In this document: piece by piece, positions 7,778 to 16,714 of the stretch | How the letters are laid out: every line of letters starts with the position of its first letter | How positions within the stretch are numbered: position 1 is the first letter of the stretch | Source: RUG572 sp964386385 | Lineage (GTDB): Bacteria; Verrucomicrobiota; Kiritimatiellia; RFP12; UBA1067 | Reading direction: 5' to 3' | Assembly (NCBI GenBank): GCA_964386385.1 | Contig: CAYLRN010000013.1 | Span: forward strand, 1 to 64,000 | DNA length: 64,000 bases | Notes under the pieces: generated by a model | What the model was told of the DNA's origin: nothing | What the model saw: only the letters and a program-made list of their open reading frames with translations | The model's database searches: none | Translations under genes and position numbers: made by a program

Positions 7778-10015
7778 ATGGAAAATGCATGGAAAGGTTT
7801 CACGGGAGGGCTCTGGCAGTCTGAAATCAACGTTTCGGACTTCATCCAGCGCAACTACACGCCATACGACGGGGACGCGGCCTTTCTTGCCAACGCCACG
7901 GAGGCGACGGAGAAGCTCTGGGGCGAGCTCCAGGCGCTCCAGAAGAAGGAGCATGACAAGGGCGGAGTCCTGGACATGGACACGGACGTCGTGAGCGACG
8001 TCGACTCGCACGGTCCGGGCTACCTCGACAAGGACCTCGAAAAGGTCGTTGGTCTCCAGACCGAGGCGCCGCTGCGCCGCGCGTTCATGCCGTACGGCGG
8101 CGTCCGCATGGCCGAGGAGGCCTGCGAGACGTACGGCTACACGCCGTCCGCCGAGCTCCACAAGATATTCACGCAGTACCACAAGACGCACAACCAGGGC
8201 GTCTTCGACGTCTACACGCCGGAAATCCGCGCCTGCCGCAAGAACAAGATCCTGACCGGCCTTCCCGACACCTACGGCCGCGGCCGCATCGTCGGCGACT
8301 ACCGCCGCATCGCCCTCTACGGAATCGACGCGCTGATCAAGTACAAGGAGCACGACTTCAGGCACACGGGCGACGGCACGATGAGCGAGGACGTCATCCG
8401 CCTCCGCGAAGAGGTCGCCGAGCAGATCAAGGCGCTCAAGAAGATGCTGAAGATGGCCGCCGCCTACGGCTACGACATCTCGAAGCCGGCACAGAACGCG
8501 CGCGAGGCGTTCCAGTGGGTCTACTTTGGCTATCTGGCCGCGATCAAGACCCAGAACGGCGCCGCGATGTCCATCGGCCGCATCTCCACGTTCCTCGACA
8601 TCTACGTCGAGCGCGACATGAAGAACGGCGTCCTCGACGAGGCCGGCGCGCAGGAGCTGATGGACCACCTCGTGATGAAGCTGCGCATGGTGCGCTTCGC
8701 GCGCATCCCCAGCTACAACGAGCTCTTCTCCGGCGACCCCGTCTGGGCGACGCTCTCCGTCGGCGGTCTCGGCATCGACGGCCGCAGCATGGTGACGAAG
8801 AACGACTTCCGCGTCCTCCACACGCTTGAGACGATGGGACCCGCGCCGGAGCCGAACCTCACGATCCTCTACTCCCGCCGCCTCCCGAAGGCGTTCCGCG
8901 AGTACGCGGCGAAGATCTCCATCACCACGTCCTCCATCCAGTACGAGAACGACGACGTGATGCGCCCCGTCTGGGGCGACGACTACGCCATCTGCTGCTG
9001 CGTGTCCGCAACGCAGACCGGCAAGGAAATGCAGTTCTTCGGCGCCCGCGCCAACCTTGCGAAGGCCCTCCTCTACGCCATCAACGGCGGCGTGGACGCG
9101 AAGACCCGCGTGCAGGTGGCCCCGCCGTGGCGTCCGATCAAGGACGACGTCCTCGACTACGACGACGTCATGGCGAAGTACGACGTCTCCATGGAATGGC
9201 TCGCCGGCGTGTACGTTAACGCGCTCAACCTGATCCACTACATGCACGACAAGTACTACTACGAGGCCGCGGAGATGGCGCTGATCGACACGCACGTCAA
9301 GCGCACGTTCGCAACAGGCATCGCCGGCTTCTCGCACGTCGTCGACTCGCTCAGCGCGATCAAGTACGCCAAGGTCCACGTGATCCGCGACGAAAGCGGC
9401 TTCGCAGTCGACTACAAGGTCGAAGGCGACTTCCCGCGCTACGGCAACGACGACGACCGCGCCGACGAGATCGCGGTCTGGCTGCTCAAGACGTTCATGG
9501 CCAAGGTAGCGCGCCACCACACCTACCGCAACGCCGAACCCACGACGTCCATCCTCACCATCACCTCGAACGTCGTCTACGGAAAGGCAACGGCCGCCCT
9601 TCCCGACGGCCGCCGCCCCGGCGTCCCGCTCTCCCCCGGCGCGAACCCGTCCTACGGCGCGGAGAGGAACGGCCTTCTCGCCTCCCTCAACTCCGTCGCG
9701 AAGCTGCCCTACGAATACGCCCTCGACGGCATCTCGAACACGCAGACGATCAGCCCGTCCGCCCTCGGCAACACCGAGGAGGAGCGCATCGCCAACCTCG
9801 TGAGCGTCCTCGACGGCTACTTCGCCCGCGGGGCGCACCACCTGAACGTCAACGTATTCGGCGTCGACAAGCTCCTCGACTGCCAGGCGCACCCCGAAAA
9901 GCCCGAATACGCGAACTTCACGATCCGCGTCTCCGGCTACGCCGTGAAGTTCATCAACCTCACGAAGGAGCAGCAGGACGACGTGATCAGCCGCACCTGC
10001 CACGACTCCCTGTAG
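7778..10015 (+). CDS. pflB: Pyruvate formate-lyase (formate C-acetyltransferase)
   Basis: It cleaves pyruvate with CoA to acetyl-CoA and formate in anaerobic metabolism, using a glycyl radical. The 745-aa protein is full length. The active-site pair lies in DYAICCCVSATQTGKEMQFF; E. coli has IACC here, so this protein has a third consecutive cysteine. The glycyl-radical site RVSGYAVKF lies close to the C-terminus. The gene is monocistronic, with its own promoter and a strong terminator. The radical-SAM activase (pflA), often adjacent, is not in this window and must be elsewhere. Codon use is strongly biased to C/G-ending codons, as for a highly expressed gene. Confidence 0.95.
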   Translation: MENAWKGFTGGLWQSEINVSDFIQRNYTPYDGDAAFLANATEATEKLWGELQALQKKEHDKGGVLDMDTDVVSDVDSHGPGYLDKDLEKVVGLQTEAPLRRAFMPYGGVRMAEEACETYGYTPSAELHKIFTQYHKTHNQGVFDVYTPEIRACRKNKILTGLPDTYGRGRIVGDYRRIALYGIDALIKYKEHDFRHTGDGTMSEDVIRLREEVAEQIKALKKMLKMAAAYGYDISKPAQNAREAFQWVYFGYLAAIKTQNGAAMSIGRISTFLDIYVERDMKNGVLDEAGAQELMDHLVMKLRMVRFARIPSYNELFSGDPVWATLSVGGLGIDGRSMVTKNDFRVLHTLETMGPAPEPNLTILYSRRLPKAFREYAAKISITTSSIQYENDDVMRPVWGDDYAICCCVSATQTGKEMQFFGARANLAKALLYAINGGVDAKTRVQVAPPWRPIKDDVLDYDDVMAKYDVSMEWLAGVYVNALNLIHYMHDKYYYEAAEMALIDTHVKRTFATGIAGFSHVVDSLSAIKYAKVHVIRDESGFAVDYKVEGDFPRYGNDDDRADEIAVWLLKTFMAKVARHHTYRNAEPTTSILTITSNVVYGKATAALPDGRRPGVPLSPGANPSYGAERNGLLASLNSVAKLPYEYALDGISNTQTISPSALGNTEEERIANLVSVLDGYFARGAHHLNVNVFGVDKLLDCQAHPEKPEYANFTIRVSGYAVKFINLTKEQQDDVISRTCHDSL

Positions 10016-10044
10016 GGCGCGTTTCCGCGTAAAACGCAAAAGAG

Positions 10045-10082
10045 GCGCGGGACGGAATTTCCGTCCCGCGCCCTTTTCTTTC
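10045..10082. terminator. Bidirectional terminator between pflB and the metallophosphatase
   Basis: An 11-base perfect stem, GCGCGGGACGG with CCGTCCCGCGC, closes an AATTT loop. It is followed by CCTTTTCTTT on the plus strand and by CTCTTTT on the minus strand. It lies between convergent genes and should stop both. Confidence 0.9.
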
Positions 10083-10124
10083 GCGGCCGCAGCCGCCTTG
10101 CGACTTGCGCCAGGCCGGTCTGCG

Positions 10125-11855
10125 TCAGGTCTCCTGTATCTCGGCCGCAAGCAGCTTCACGCGCGCCCCGCGGCTGTAGTAGTTCATGACAAGGCTGCAG
10201 GAGTCGGGGAAGTCCGCGCCGGGCGTGAACTCGATCGCATAGCGGAGGACGCCGGGGTCGCCGGGAGACGTCTGCACTTCGCCAAACCTCTGCGGCCACT
10301 TGCCCTTCGGCGCGAGAGCCACGCGCCAGGCGCAGTACTCGCCGACGGGCTGGGAGAGATGGACGTCGAAGACGAACCGGTGGCGCTTCCCCTGGACGAG
10401 GTTCGCGAACGCCCCGTCGGGGAGGTGCAGCGTGCCCTGTCCGCTGGGCGGCGTGAAGAACCCGGCCGCGTCGCGCTCGACGTTGCGCCCGTACTCCGTG
10501 AACCTGAACGCAAACTGGTCGTCCGACCTCCACACCGTCTTCGTGACCGAGTGCGTGGCGGTGAACTCGGCGGAAATGGACGGCGATGCGCGGTAGAAGA
10601 AGTCAAGCGGAGTGACGGAGACGCGGTATCTTTCGCCGGGCGTGAAGAAGCCGGCGCTGAGCCTGTATTCCGCCCGGCCCGTCCTGTCCTTCGGCGCAAT
10701 CCAGAAGTCGGCGAAGATGTCGTCCCGCGTGAAACCCTCCCAGTTGCCGTCGGCGTTTTTCCGCTGGCATTCAAGGCGGTACATGAACGCGCGCGGGCCA
10801 TTGGCGACTTCGGGGAACGAGACGGAGTAGCCGTTGACGGGAGAGCCGACCGGCGTGACGGACGCAACGGCGCCGGCCGCGAAGAGCGGACGCTCCTTCT
10901 GGCGCAGGGCCGCCGCCACGGGGCGGTACGGCGCGGACTTCGCGGCGAAGGGAAGCGGCACGACCCACGGCGAGGCGACTTCCGAGCCGTCGCGCACGTC
11001 GTGGCGGTAGACGACGAGGCGGTCCTTGAAGACGTCCATCACGAGGACGCCGAAGTTGGGCTTCGCCTGGTGCGGCGGCGTGGAGCCGGGCGCGAATCCG
11101 CCCCACGTCTGGAGACAGCCCAGGTTGATCGCCGTGAACTCGCCCTGCCAGATCTGGCGCTCGCTGGCGACGGAGCCGTGGACGTGTCCGGAAATGGACA
11201 CCACCTGCGGAAACTTGTTCAAGACGCGGCGGCAGTTCTCCGAGCCCCAGTGCCAGCTGTGGAACGTCGTCCCGGCGGGCGGCACGTGGTCGCACACGAA
11301 CACGGGTCTGCCGGGATTCTCCGCGCAGAGCCGCGCCACGGTCTTTTCATAGTCCTCCCACGTGAGGAAGCCCCTGCAGCCGGTGTTCTGCGGGAAGACC
11401 GCGAACGGAAGCCCCTTCCACGTGAACGAGCAGGTGTGCCCGTTCGGCGCCTCCAGGAGGCGGCGCATGTCCTCGAACGCGGGCAGGGCGTGGGCCATGT
11501 TCCAGCCGGAGCCGGGCTTGTAGTTGCAGACGTCGTGGTTCGCGTAGACGTAGACCTCCTTCGGGCGCGAGGCCGCGTCAGGATAGACGGAGTTCACCGT
11601 CCGGCGGTAGCAGCGGTAGCCTTCAGGATAGTGGTTGTCCGCCAGGTCGCCGCAGTTGATCACCATCTCGGCGCCCTTGGCCTTGAAGAGCTCCAGGGCG
11701 GCCTTCACGCGAAGGCAGCTCTCCATCGTCGTCAGCACGTGCGTGTCGGTCATCATGCCGATCCGCGCAATGCGCGTCTTCGCGTCGGGAATGCCGAACG
11801 CGGCGAATGCGCCCGAGACGAGCGCCGTTCCGATGAACTCTCTGCGGTTTACCAT
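10125..11855 (-). CDS. Exported calcineurin-like metallophosphatase (576 aa)
   Basis: The protein starts MVNRREFIGTALVSGAFAAF, a twin-arginine type leader, so it is probably exported folded. The metallophosphatase ligands follow in order: MTDTHV, INCGDLADNH, YANHDVCN, and a C-terminal-side SGHVHGS. A second half of about 250 residues has beta-rich character and no recognised motif. ATG 11855 is chosen because AAGGAG lies 6 bases upstream; the longer frame reaching 11906 lacks support. It follows the nucleoside phosphorylase gene and may hydrolyse a phosphoester outside the cytoplasm, but the substrate is unknown. Confidence 0.75.
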   Translation of the reverse strand: MVNRREFIGTALVSGAFAAFGIPDAKTRIARIGMMTDTHVLTTMESCLRVKAALELFKAKGAEMVINCGDLADNHYPEGYRCYRRTVNSVYPDAASRPKEVYVYANHDVCNYKPGSGWNMAHALPAFEDMRRLLEAPNGHTCSFTWKGLPFAVFPQNTGCRGFLTWEDYEKTVARLCAENPGRPVFVCDHVPPAGTTFHSWHWGSENCRRVLNKFPQVVSISGHVHGSVASERQIWQGEFTAINLGCLQTWGGFAPGSTPPHQAKPNFGVLVMDVFKDRLVVYRHDVRDGSEVASPWVVPLPFAAKSAPYRPVAAALRQKERPLFAAGAVASVTPVGSPVNGYSVSFPEVANGPRAFMYRLECQRKNADGNWEGFTRDDIFADFWIAPKDRTGRAEYRLSAGFFTPGERYRVSVTPLDFFYRASPSISAEFTATHSVTKTVWRSDDQFAFRFTEYGRNVERDAAGFFTPPSGQGTLHLPDGAFANLVQGKRHRFVFDVHLSQPVGEYCAWRVALAPKGKWPQRFGEVQTSPGDPGVLRYAIEFTPGADFPDSCSLVMNYYSRGARVKLLAAEIQET

Positions 11856-11902
11856 GGCATCTCCTTTTTTTCTTCTACGAAATGCAGCTGCAAAAGGCGG
11901 TT

Positions 11903-12721
11903 TCACGCGCCGGCGATGAAGTCGTCCACGAGCCCGCGCATCACGGACTGCGCGTTCCGCGTGGCTGCCAGCACTTCCTCGTGGTGCAGCGGGACGGGCG
12001 AAATCCCGGCCGCCAGGTTCGTGACGAGCGAAAGCCCCGCCACCTCAAGCCCGGCCGCGGCTGCGAAGACGGCCTCCGGGACGGTGCTCATCCCCACGAC
12101 GTCAGCCCCCATGTTGCGGTATGCGCGTATCTCCGCCGGCGTCTCGTAGACGGGCCCGGCCGTGAAGGCGTACACGCCCTCCATCACGCGGAGGCCGCGG
12201 CGGCCGGCGACGGCGCGCAGGACGGAGCGGAGGCGCGAGGAATATATCTCGCTCATGTCGGGGAAGCGCGGACCCCAGTCGGGATTGTGCGGCCCCATCA
12301 GCGGATTGACCCCGACGGTGTTCACGTGGTCGCGCAGGATCACGAAGTCGCCCGGATGAAGGGCCGGGTTTATCCCGCCCACGGCGTTCGTCAGAAGGAC
12401 GCGCTTCCCGCCCATGCGCCTGAAGAGCTCCACCGGCAGAACGACCGTCTCCCAGCCGACGCCCTCGTACCAGTGGCGGCGGCCGCAGAACGCGGCCACG
12501 CGCCGGCCCGCGCGCTCGTACAGGACGAATTCGCCGGCGTGCCCGGCGACTGTCGCCGCGCCGAAGCCGGGGATTTCAGAATACGGGACGCGGGCGACGA
12601 GCCTGTCCATGACGAGCGCGTCGCCCCATCCGCTTCCAAGCACGACCGCGACGTCGGGCGCGGAGGCCAGGCACTCCGCCGAAAGCGCGTCCATAGCGGC
12701 GTCAAAGAACTTCGCGTCCAT
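11903..12721 (-). CDS. punA: Purine nucleoside phosphorylase
   Basis: It splits purine nucleosides with phosphate to free base and ribose 1-phosphate. The 272-aa protein belongs to the trimeric PNP family: phosphate-binding VVLGSGWG near residue 29, FCGRRHWYEG (the usual GRxHxYEG), the TNAVGGIN segment, GPVYETPAEI with the base-site Glu, and GMSTVPEA. ATG 12721 overlaps the end of pyrC by 20 bases, so the two are likely translationally coupled. The family includes guanosine/inosine- and MTA-specific members; the GMSTVPEA motif favours the guanosine/inosine type. Confidence 0.9.
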   Translation of the reverse strand: MDAKFFDAAMDALSAECLASAPDVAVVLGSGWGDALVMDRLVARVPYSEIPGFGAATVAGHAGEFVLYERAGRRVAAFCGRRHWYEGVGWETVVLPVELFRRMGGKRVLLTNAVGGINPALHPGDFVILRDHVNTVGVNPLMGPHNPDWGPRFPDMSEIYSSRLRSVLRAVAGRRGLRVMEGVYAFTAGPVYETPAEIRAYRNMGADVVGMSTVPEAVFAAAAGLEVAGLSLVTNLAAGISPVPLHHEEVLAATRNAQSVMRGLVDDFIAGA

Positions 12722-13865
12722 TCCACACGACCTTTCCATTGAACACGGTGAGAACGGGCCAGGCGGCGAAGCGCATCCCGGCATACGGCTGGTTGACGGA
12801 CTTCGTCTGGAACGCGCCCGGATCGACGACGCGGTTGGCCGCCATGTCGATCACGGTGAAGTTCAGGTCTCCGTCCATCGGCTCCTCGTGGATCAGCGCG
12901 GCGGGGCCGGTCGTCCAGCGCTCGGCCCAGTCTGCGGGCGACATTCCCGCGTCGACGACCATCGCCTGCCAGGTGGCGGCAACTGCCGTCTCCAGCCCGA
13001 CGATCCCGTTCGCGGCGGCGCGGAAGCCGCCCTGCTTCTTCGCGGCCGGATGCGGCGCGTGGTCTGTCGCGAAAACGGAGACCGTGCCGTCCATGACCGC
13101 CCCGCGAATCGCCGCGACGTCTTCGCGGGACCCGAGCGGCGGCGCCATCTTCCAGTTCGCGTCGTCCGCCGGAATGTCCTCGCAGGCGAAGAGCAGATGA
13201 TGCGGAGTCGCCTCGGCGGTGACCGGCAGCCCCTCCTTCTGCGCGGCGCGGACAAGCTCGACCGTCTCTCCGCACGAGATGTGCTGCACGTGGAGTGCGC
13301 ATCCCGTCACGCGGCAGATCGCAACGTCGCGCCGGACGGCCTCGACCTCCGCCGCCGCCGGCATCACCGCGAGTCCGTGCGCCCGCGCCACCCGGCAGTC
13401 GCGCACGACGCCGCCCGCGAGAAGCGACGGCACGACGGCGTGCTGCATCACCGGACGCCCCAGCGCCGCGGCGCGGCGCATCGCCTCCTCCATCACGGCA
13501 GCGTCGTCCACGAACGACCCATCGTCGGTGAACGCCACCGCCCCGGCCTCGGCAAGCGCCTCCAGATCGGCCACCTCCCTGCCGAGACGCCCCTTCGTGA
13601 TGCAGGCGGACGGCGCAATGCGCACGGGAAGCGAGACGTCCTCGATTTGCTCGCGAAGCCACGCCACGCCGTCGCCGGCCGGCGTCGTGTTCGGCATCGT
13701 CGTCACGCACGTGAATCCGCCCGCCGCCGCGGCGCGCGCGCCGCTTGCGCGCGTCTCCGCCTCCGGCTGGCCGGGGTCGCGGAAATGCACGTGCACGTCG
13801 CGCAGGCCGCCGCGCACTATGAAGTAGCGCGACTCGTCTGAATATCTTTCAAGCAGTTCGTTCAT
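12702..13865 (-). CDS. pyrC: Dihydroorotase
   Basis: It closes N-carbamoyl-aspartate to dihydroorotate in pyrimidine synthesis. The 387-aa protein has the amidohydrolase metal site DVHVHFRDPG near residue 23, the TTMPNTTP segment, HVQHIS, the EATPHHLLF motif and the catalytic DHAPHPAAKKQ, all as in class I dihydroorotases. One difference is that the second metal-binding region reads MQHAVVP where relatives have the HAED-type sequence. It starts 12 bases after queE and overlaps the next gene. No other pyrimidine gene is in the window. Confidence 0.88.
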   Translation of the reverse strand: MNELLERYSDESRYFIVRGGLRDVHVHFRDPGQPEAETRASGARAAAAGGFTCVTTMPNTTPAGDGVAWLREQIEDVSLPVRIAPSACITKGRLGREVADLEALAEAGAVAFTDDGSFVDDAAVMEEAMRRAAALGRPVMQHAVVPSLLAGGVVRDCRVARAHGLAVMPAAAEVEAVRRDVAICRVTGCALHVQHISCGETVELVRAAQKEGLPVTAEATPHHLLFACEDIPADDANWKMAPPLGSREDVAAIRGAVMDGTVSVFATDHAPHPAAKKQGGFRAAANGIVGLETAVAATWQAMVVDAGMSPADWAERWTTGPAALIHEEPMDGDLNFTVIDMAANRVVDPGAFQTKSVNQPYAGMRFAAWPVLTVFNGKVVWNGREVL

Positions 13866-13877
13866 CTTGTGAATGCC

Positions 13878-14507
13878 TCATCGGATTCCAAGCACCTTGT
13901 GCATCTGGATGGAAAGCGCCCACGGCGGCATGGGCGGGGCGGCCACGTCGCGGTTCAGGCGGGAGAGCAGGTTCATAGCCCGGCGGTAGTGGATCCTGCC
14001 GTCCTTTTCAAGGGGCGAGACGTAGTAGTCGTCCGCCGCGATGCGCGTTCGCATGGCGCGGCAGAAAGGCGCGACGTCCTCGGACGTCGCGACAATCCTC
14101 ACCTCGTTCGCCCTGTGGAGCATCGCATAGTCGAGATACCGCGCAGGATATTCCGCCTTCGGCGACACCGCGACGTAGTCGAAGAGCTCCGCGCATTTCG
14201 GCGCGACGACGCCGTTCGTCTCAAGCGCCACCCATCGCCCGTCGTCCTTCAGCGCCCGCACCAGCTCCTCAAGGCCGGGCTGGATCGTAGGCTCGCCGCC
14301 CGTGACGATCACCGTCTTCCTCTCCAGTTTCCTCACCTCGTGGAGGACCTGCTGCGTGGTGAGCTCCAGCTTCACGTTCTTGTGCGTGTCGCACCAAGGA
14401 CAGGCCAGGTTGCACGTCGCGTAGCGCACGAAGGCGCACGGACGCCCCGCGTTCCGGCCTTCGCCCTGGAGCGACGAGAATATCGCGTGAAGTCGGTGCA
14501 TTGTCAT
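13878..14507 (-). CDS. queE: 7-carboxy-7-deazaguanine synthase, radical SAM
   Basis: It converts 6-carboxytetrahydropterin to 7-carboxy-7-deazaguanine, the ring-contraction step toward preQ0 and queuosine. The 209-aa protein has IFSSLQGEGRNAGRPCAFVR at the N-terminus and the cluster motif CNLACPWC, that is CX3CX2C, followed by a VTGGEP SAM-binding motif. ATG 14507 overlaps the stop of queD as ATGA, indicating coupled translation. Confidence 0.93.
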   Translation of the reverse strand: MTMHRLHAIFSSLQGEGRNAGRPCAFVRYATCNLACPWCDTHKNVKLELTTQQVLHEVRKLERKTVIVTGGEPTIQPGLEELVRALKDDGRWVALETNGVVAPKCAELFDYVAVSPKAEYPARYLDYAMLHRANEVRIVATSEDVAPFCRAMRTRIAADDYYVSPLEKDGRIHYRRAMNLLSRLNRDVAAPPMPPWALSIQMHKVLGIR

Positions 14508-14935
14508 CTGCGGTACTCCGCGAACGAATCCGGCGTCTCCCACACGCGCACCGCGCTCAGGCCGGGAACGCGCCTTTCGAGAAGGCCGAAGAAATGCGTG
14601 GCCAGGTTCTCGGCGGTCGACCGGTACGGAAGCGAAAGCGCGCGCATTCCGTGCCTGTGCAGCACCTCCGCGATTTCGCATTCGACTGCGGACGACGCGT
14701 CGTAGATGAACGCATGGTCGCAGCGGGAGAGAATCTCCTCCTCGCACACGCGCTTCAGGTCCTTGAAGTCGATCACCATGTCGGCGTCGGAATCGGGGCT
14801 CTGCGCGACGCAGACCTCCACGCGGTACGTGTGGCCGTGCAGGTTCCGGCACTGCCCCTGATGGTTCGTCAGGACGTGCGCGGCGTCGAACTTCAGCGAT
14901 TTAACGACGGTGAGCAAGATATGCCTCCATTCCAT
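14504..14935 (-). CDS. queD: 6-carboxy-5,6,7,8-tetrahydropterin synthase
   Basis: It makes 6-carboxytetrahydropterin from dihydroneopterin triphosphate. The protein (143 aa from ATG 14935) has the zinc site FDAAHVL ... NLHGHTYRVE, the Cys of QGQCRNLHGH, and CDHAF. From ATG 14935 it overlaps queC by 35 bases. A TTG at 14917 with GGAGG seven bases upstream is an equally good or better start (137 aa). It lies inside the queC-queD-queE run, which fixes its role in the deazapurine pathway rather than folate or biopterin synthesis. Confidence 0.92.
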   Translation of the reverse strand: MEWRHILLTVVKSLKFDAAHVLTNHQGQCRNLHGHTYRVEVCVAQSPDSDADMVIDFKDLKRVCEEEILSRCDHAFIYDASSAVECEIAEVLHRHGMRALSLPYRSTAENLATHFFGLLERRVPGLSAVRVWETPDSFAEYRR

Positions 14936-15554
14936 GCAGACGCAGACGGCAGGCTGGGCACTCCCCGCAGCCGTCGCCCGGGATTCCGTTGTAGCACGTC
15001 AGCGTCCCGTTTCGCACGAGGTCGAAGACGCCAAGCCTGTCCGCAAGCGCCCACTCCTCCTCCTTCGTCATGTGGATGAACGGCGTGACGATCCGGACGG
15101 GCCACTCAAGCGCGAGGCGGATCGTCCTCTGCTGCGAGCGGATGAACGCCGCGCGGCAGTCGGGATAGCCCGAAAAGTCCGTCTCCGAAACGCCGGTGTA
15201 GACGTCCGTCGCGCCAAGCGACTTCGCCCAGACGGACGCCGCAAGAAGGAAGAACGCATTTCTCCCCTCCACGACCGTCGTCGGACACGACGCGCCCTCC
15301 CTCTTCTCTATCTTCATCCCCGGGTCCATCAGCGCGTTCGTGGTCAGGTCCTTGTAGAACCCCAGCGACACGACGTTGTGCCGCGCCACCCTGAACTTCT
15401 TCGCAAGCCTGCGGGCGTACGCCGTCTCAAGGCGATGCCGCTGCCCGTAGCGGAACGTGATAGCGCCCACCTCGTCCGCGCCGTACTTCTTCACGGCAAG
15501 CGCAAGGCACAGCGCGGAGTCCTGCCCGCCGCTCAGCACGACGACCGCCTTCAC
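14901..15554 (-). CDS. queC: 7-cyano-7-deazaguanine (preQ0) synthase
   Basis: It amidates and dehydrates 7-carboxy-7-deazaguanine to preQ0 at the expense of ATP. The 217-aa protein opens with the PP-loop VVVLSGGQDS and has the zinc ligands near the C-terminus as CYNGIPGDGCGECPAC. GTG 15554 overlaps the trmB stop as GTGA and gives a typical N-terminus (VKAVVVLSGG). No queF, queA or tgt is visible here, so later steps are elsewhere or preQ0 is used differently. Confidence 0.94.
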   Translation of the reverse strand: MKAVVVLSGGQDSALCLALAVKKYGADEVGAITFRYGQRHRLETAYARRLAKKFRVARHNVVSLGFYKDLTTNALMDPGMKIEKREGASCPTTVVEGRNAFFLLAASVWAKSLGATDVYTGVSETDFSGYPDCRAAFIRSQQRTIRLALEWPVRIVTPFIHMTKEEEWALADRLGVFDLVRNGTLTCYNGIPGDGCGECPACRLRLHGMEAYLAHRR

Positions 15555-16255
15555 GCCCCCGCCTCCGTTTCCTCCTGCGCAGAACGCCATTCCTTTCCGC
15601 GGCTCACGCGCCTGACTATCCCCTCGCGCGGCTCGTCCTCCGGCGGAATGGCAAGCGGGGACAGGTCCGCGTCGTCCGCCGGAAGCGAACGCCACGCGGC
15701 GGCGTGGATCGGCATTCCCTTGCCGCGGAAAAGCGTCTCGAACTCCGTCCATTCGTCCGGCCCGCGCTCCATCGGCGCAATGCGCTCGAAACGCGGGTCT
15801 GCGGCGAAGCATTCCTCGACGACGTGGAAGTACTCCTCGTGGTCCGTCGCGAACTGCACGTCCCCGCCGACTTCAAGGCGCTTCCAGAGCGCAGTCAGAA
15901 AGCGCGGGCCGAAGAGCCTGTGCGAATGGTGCTTCTTCTTCGGCCAGGGGTCGGGGAAGAACACGTACGCGCGCCGCACGTGGTGCGCCGGCAGGAGATA
16001 CCAGAAGGCGTAGAGGGCTTCGACGCGGACCACGTGCGCGTTCCCAATCCCCAGCCGCCGCGTCTTGCCGTCGAAAGCCTCCACGCGCTCGCGCATCCGC
16101 TCTATGCCAAGGAACTCGCATTCGGGATGGCGTGCGGCGCGTCCCGTCAGAAAGCGGCCGCGGCCGCAGCCGACTTCGACCTCAAGCGGGCGCGAGAGGT
16201 CGTAGACCGGCGGACACTCCAGCGGCCGGCACGGGTCTTTGACGCGGACGATCAT
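15551..16255 (-). CDS. trmB: tRNA (guanine-N7-)-methyltransferase
   Basis: It methylates G46 of tRNA using SAM. The 234-aa protein shows the SAM-binding EVEVGCGRGRFLTG, the LGIERM strand, and the family hallmark YVFFPDPWPKKKHHSHRL followed by a C-terminal TEFE segment. ATG 16255 overlaps the upstream ybgC stop as ATGA. It sits between ybgC and three queuosine genes, so the operon combines two kinds of tRNA modification. Confidence 0.92.
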   Translation of the reverse strand: MIVRVKDPCRPLECPPVYDLSRPLEVEVGCGRGRFLTGRAARHPECEFLGIERMRERVEAFDGKTRRLGIGNAHVVRVEALYAFWYLLPAHHVRRAYVFFPDPWPKKKHHSHRLFGPRFLTALWKRLEVGGDVQFATDHEEYFHVVEECFAADPRFERIAPMERGPDEWTEFETLFRGKGMPIHAAAWRSLPADDADLSPLAIPPEDEPREGIVRRVSRGKEWRSAQEETEAGA

Positions 16256-16653
16256 TCCGCGCCGTCCAGCACTGCGAGGAACTTTTCGGGCGGCGGAATC
16301 GGACGGAACGTCTTCGCAGAGACGAAGCAGTGCCGCGTGTAGCCGTCCACAAGCAGCTTTCCGTTCACGCGCACTTCGCAGGCGAGGTCGATCCTCACGC
16401 CCTTGTGTCCGCTGCACCACGCCGTGACGTCAAGGAGGTCGTCGTAGCGGGCGGGGCTGTGGTAGTCCAGCTCGGCGTGGACGACGGGCAGCATCCAGCC
16501 CTCCTCCTCGCACTGGCGATAGGTGTAGCCGCAGGCGCGCATGAGCTCGTTGCGCGCCCGCTCGAAAATGGACAGATATACGCCGTAGTAGACGACCCCC
16601 ATCTGGTCGGTGTCCGCATACGGCACTCGATACTGCATCGTGACCTTTTTCAT
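16252..16653 (-). CDS. ybgC: Acyl-CoA thioesterase, YbgC/4HBT hotdog family
   Basis: The 133-aa hotdog protein carries the 4-hydroxybenzoyl-CoA thioesterase active-site segment VPYADTDQMGVVYYGVYLSIFERAR, in which the Asp of YADTDQMG is the catalytic residue. It is likely to hydrolyse short or medium acyl-CoA. No tol-pal genes are near, unlike the classic ybgC context. It is the first gene of the operon running to the metallophosphatase, with its promoter -10 box only 9 bases ahead of the ATG, so a leaderless message is expected. Confidence 0.85.
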   Translation of the reverse strand: MKKVTMQYRVPYADTDQMGVVYYGVYLSIFERARNELMRACGYTYRQCEEEGWMLPVVHAELDYHSPARYDDLLDVTAWCSGHKGVRIDLACEVRVNGKLLVDGYTRHCFVSAKTFRPIPPPEKFLAVLDGAE

Positions 16654-16662
16654 GACTTGAAC

Positions 16663-16690
16663 ATTCTAGCAGAATCGCGGATTTTGGCAA
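16663..16690 (-). promoter_or_regulatory. Promoter of the ybgC-trmB-que operon
   Basis: TTGCCA at 16690-16685, a 16-base spacer ending TGC (extended -10), and TAGAAT at 16668-16663. The distance from the -10 to ATG 16653 is 9 bases, so the predicted start of transcription nearly coincides with the start codon. Confidence 0.75.
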
Positions 16691-16714
16691 ATGCCCATTT
16701 TCGTGGGCCGCCGG

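Noticed and set aside
10098..12149. Long plus-strand open frame opposite the metallophosphatase and nucleoside phosphorylase genes
   Set aside because: It lies opposite two well-supported genes, is rich in Arg, Gly and Val, as antisense frames of GC-rich genes are, and has no domain.
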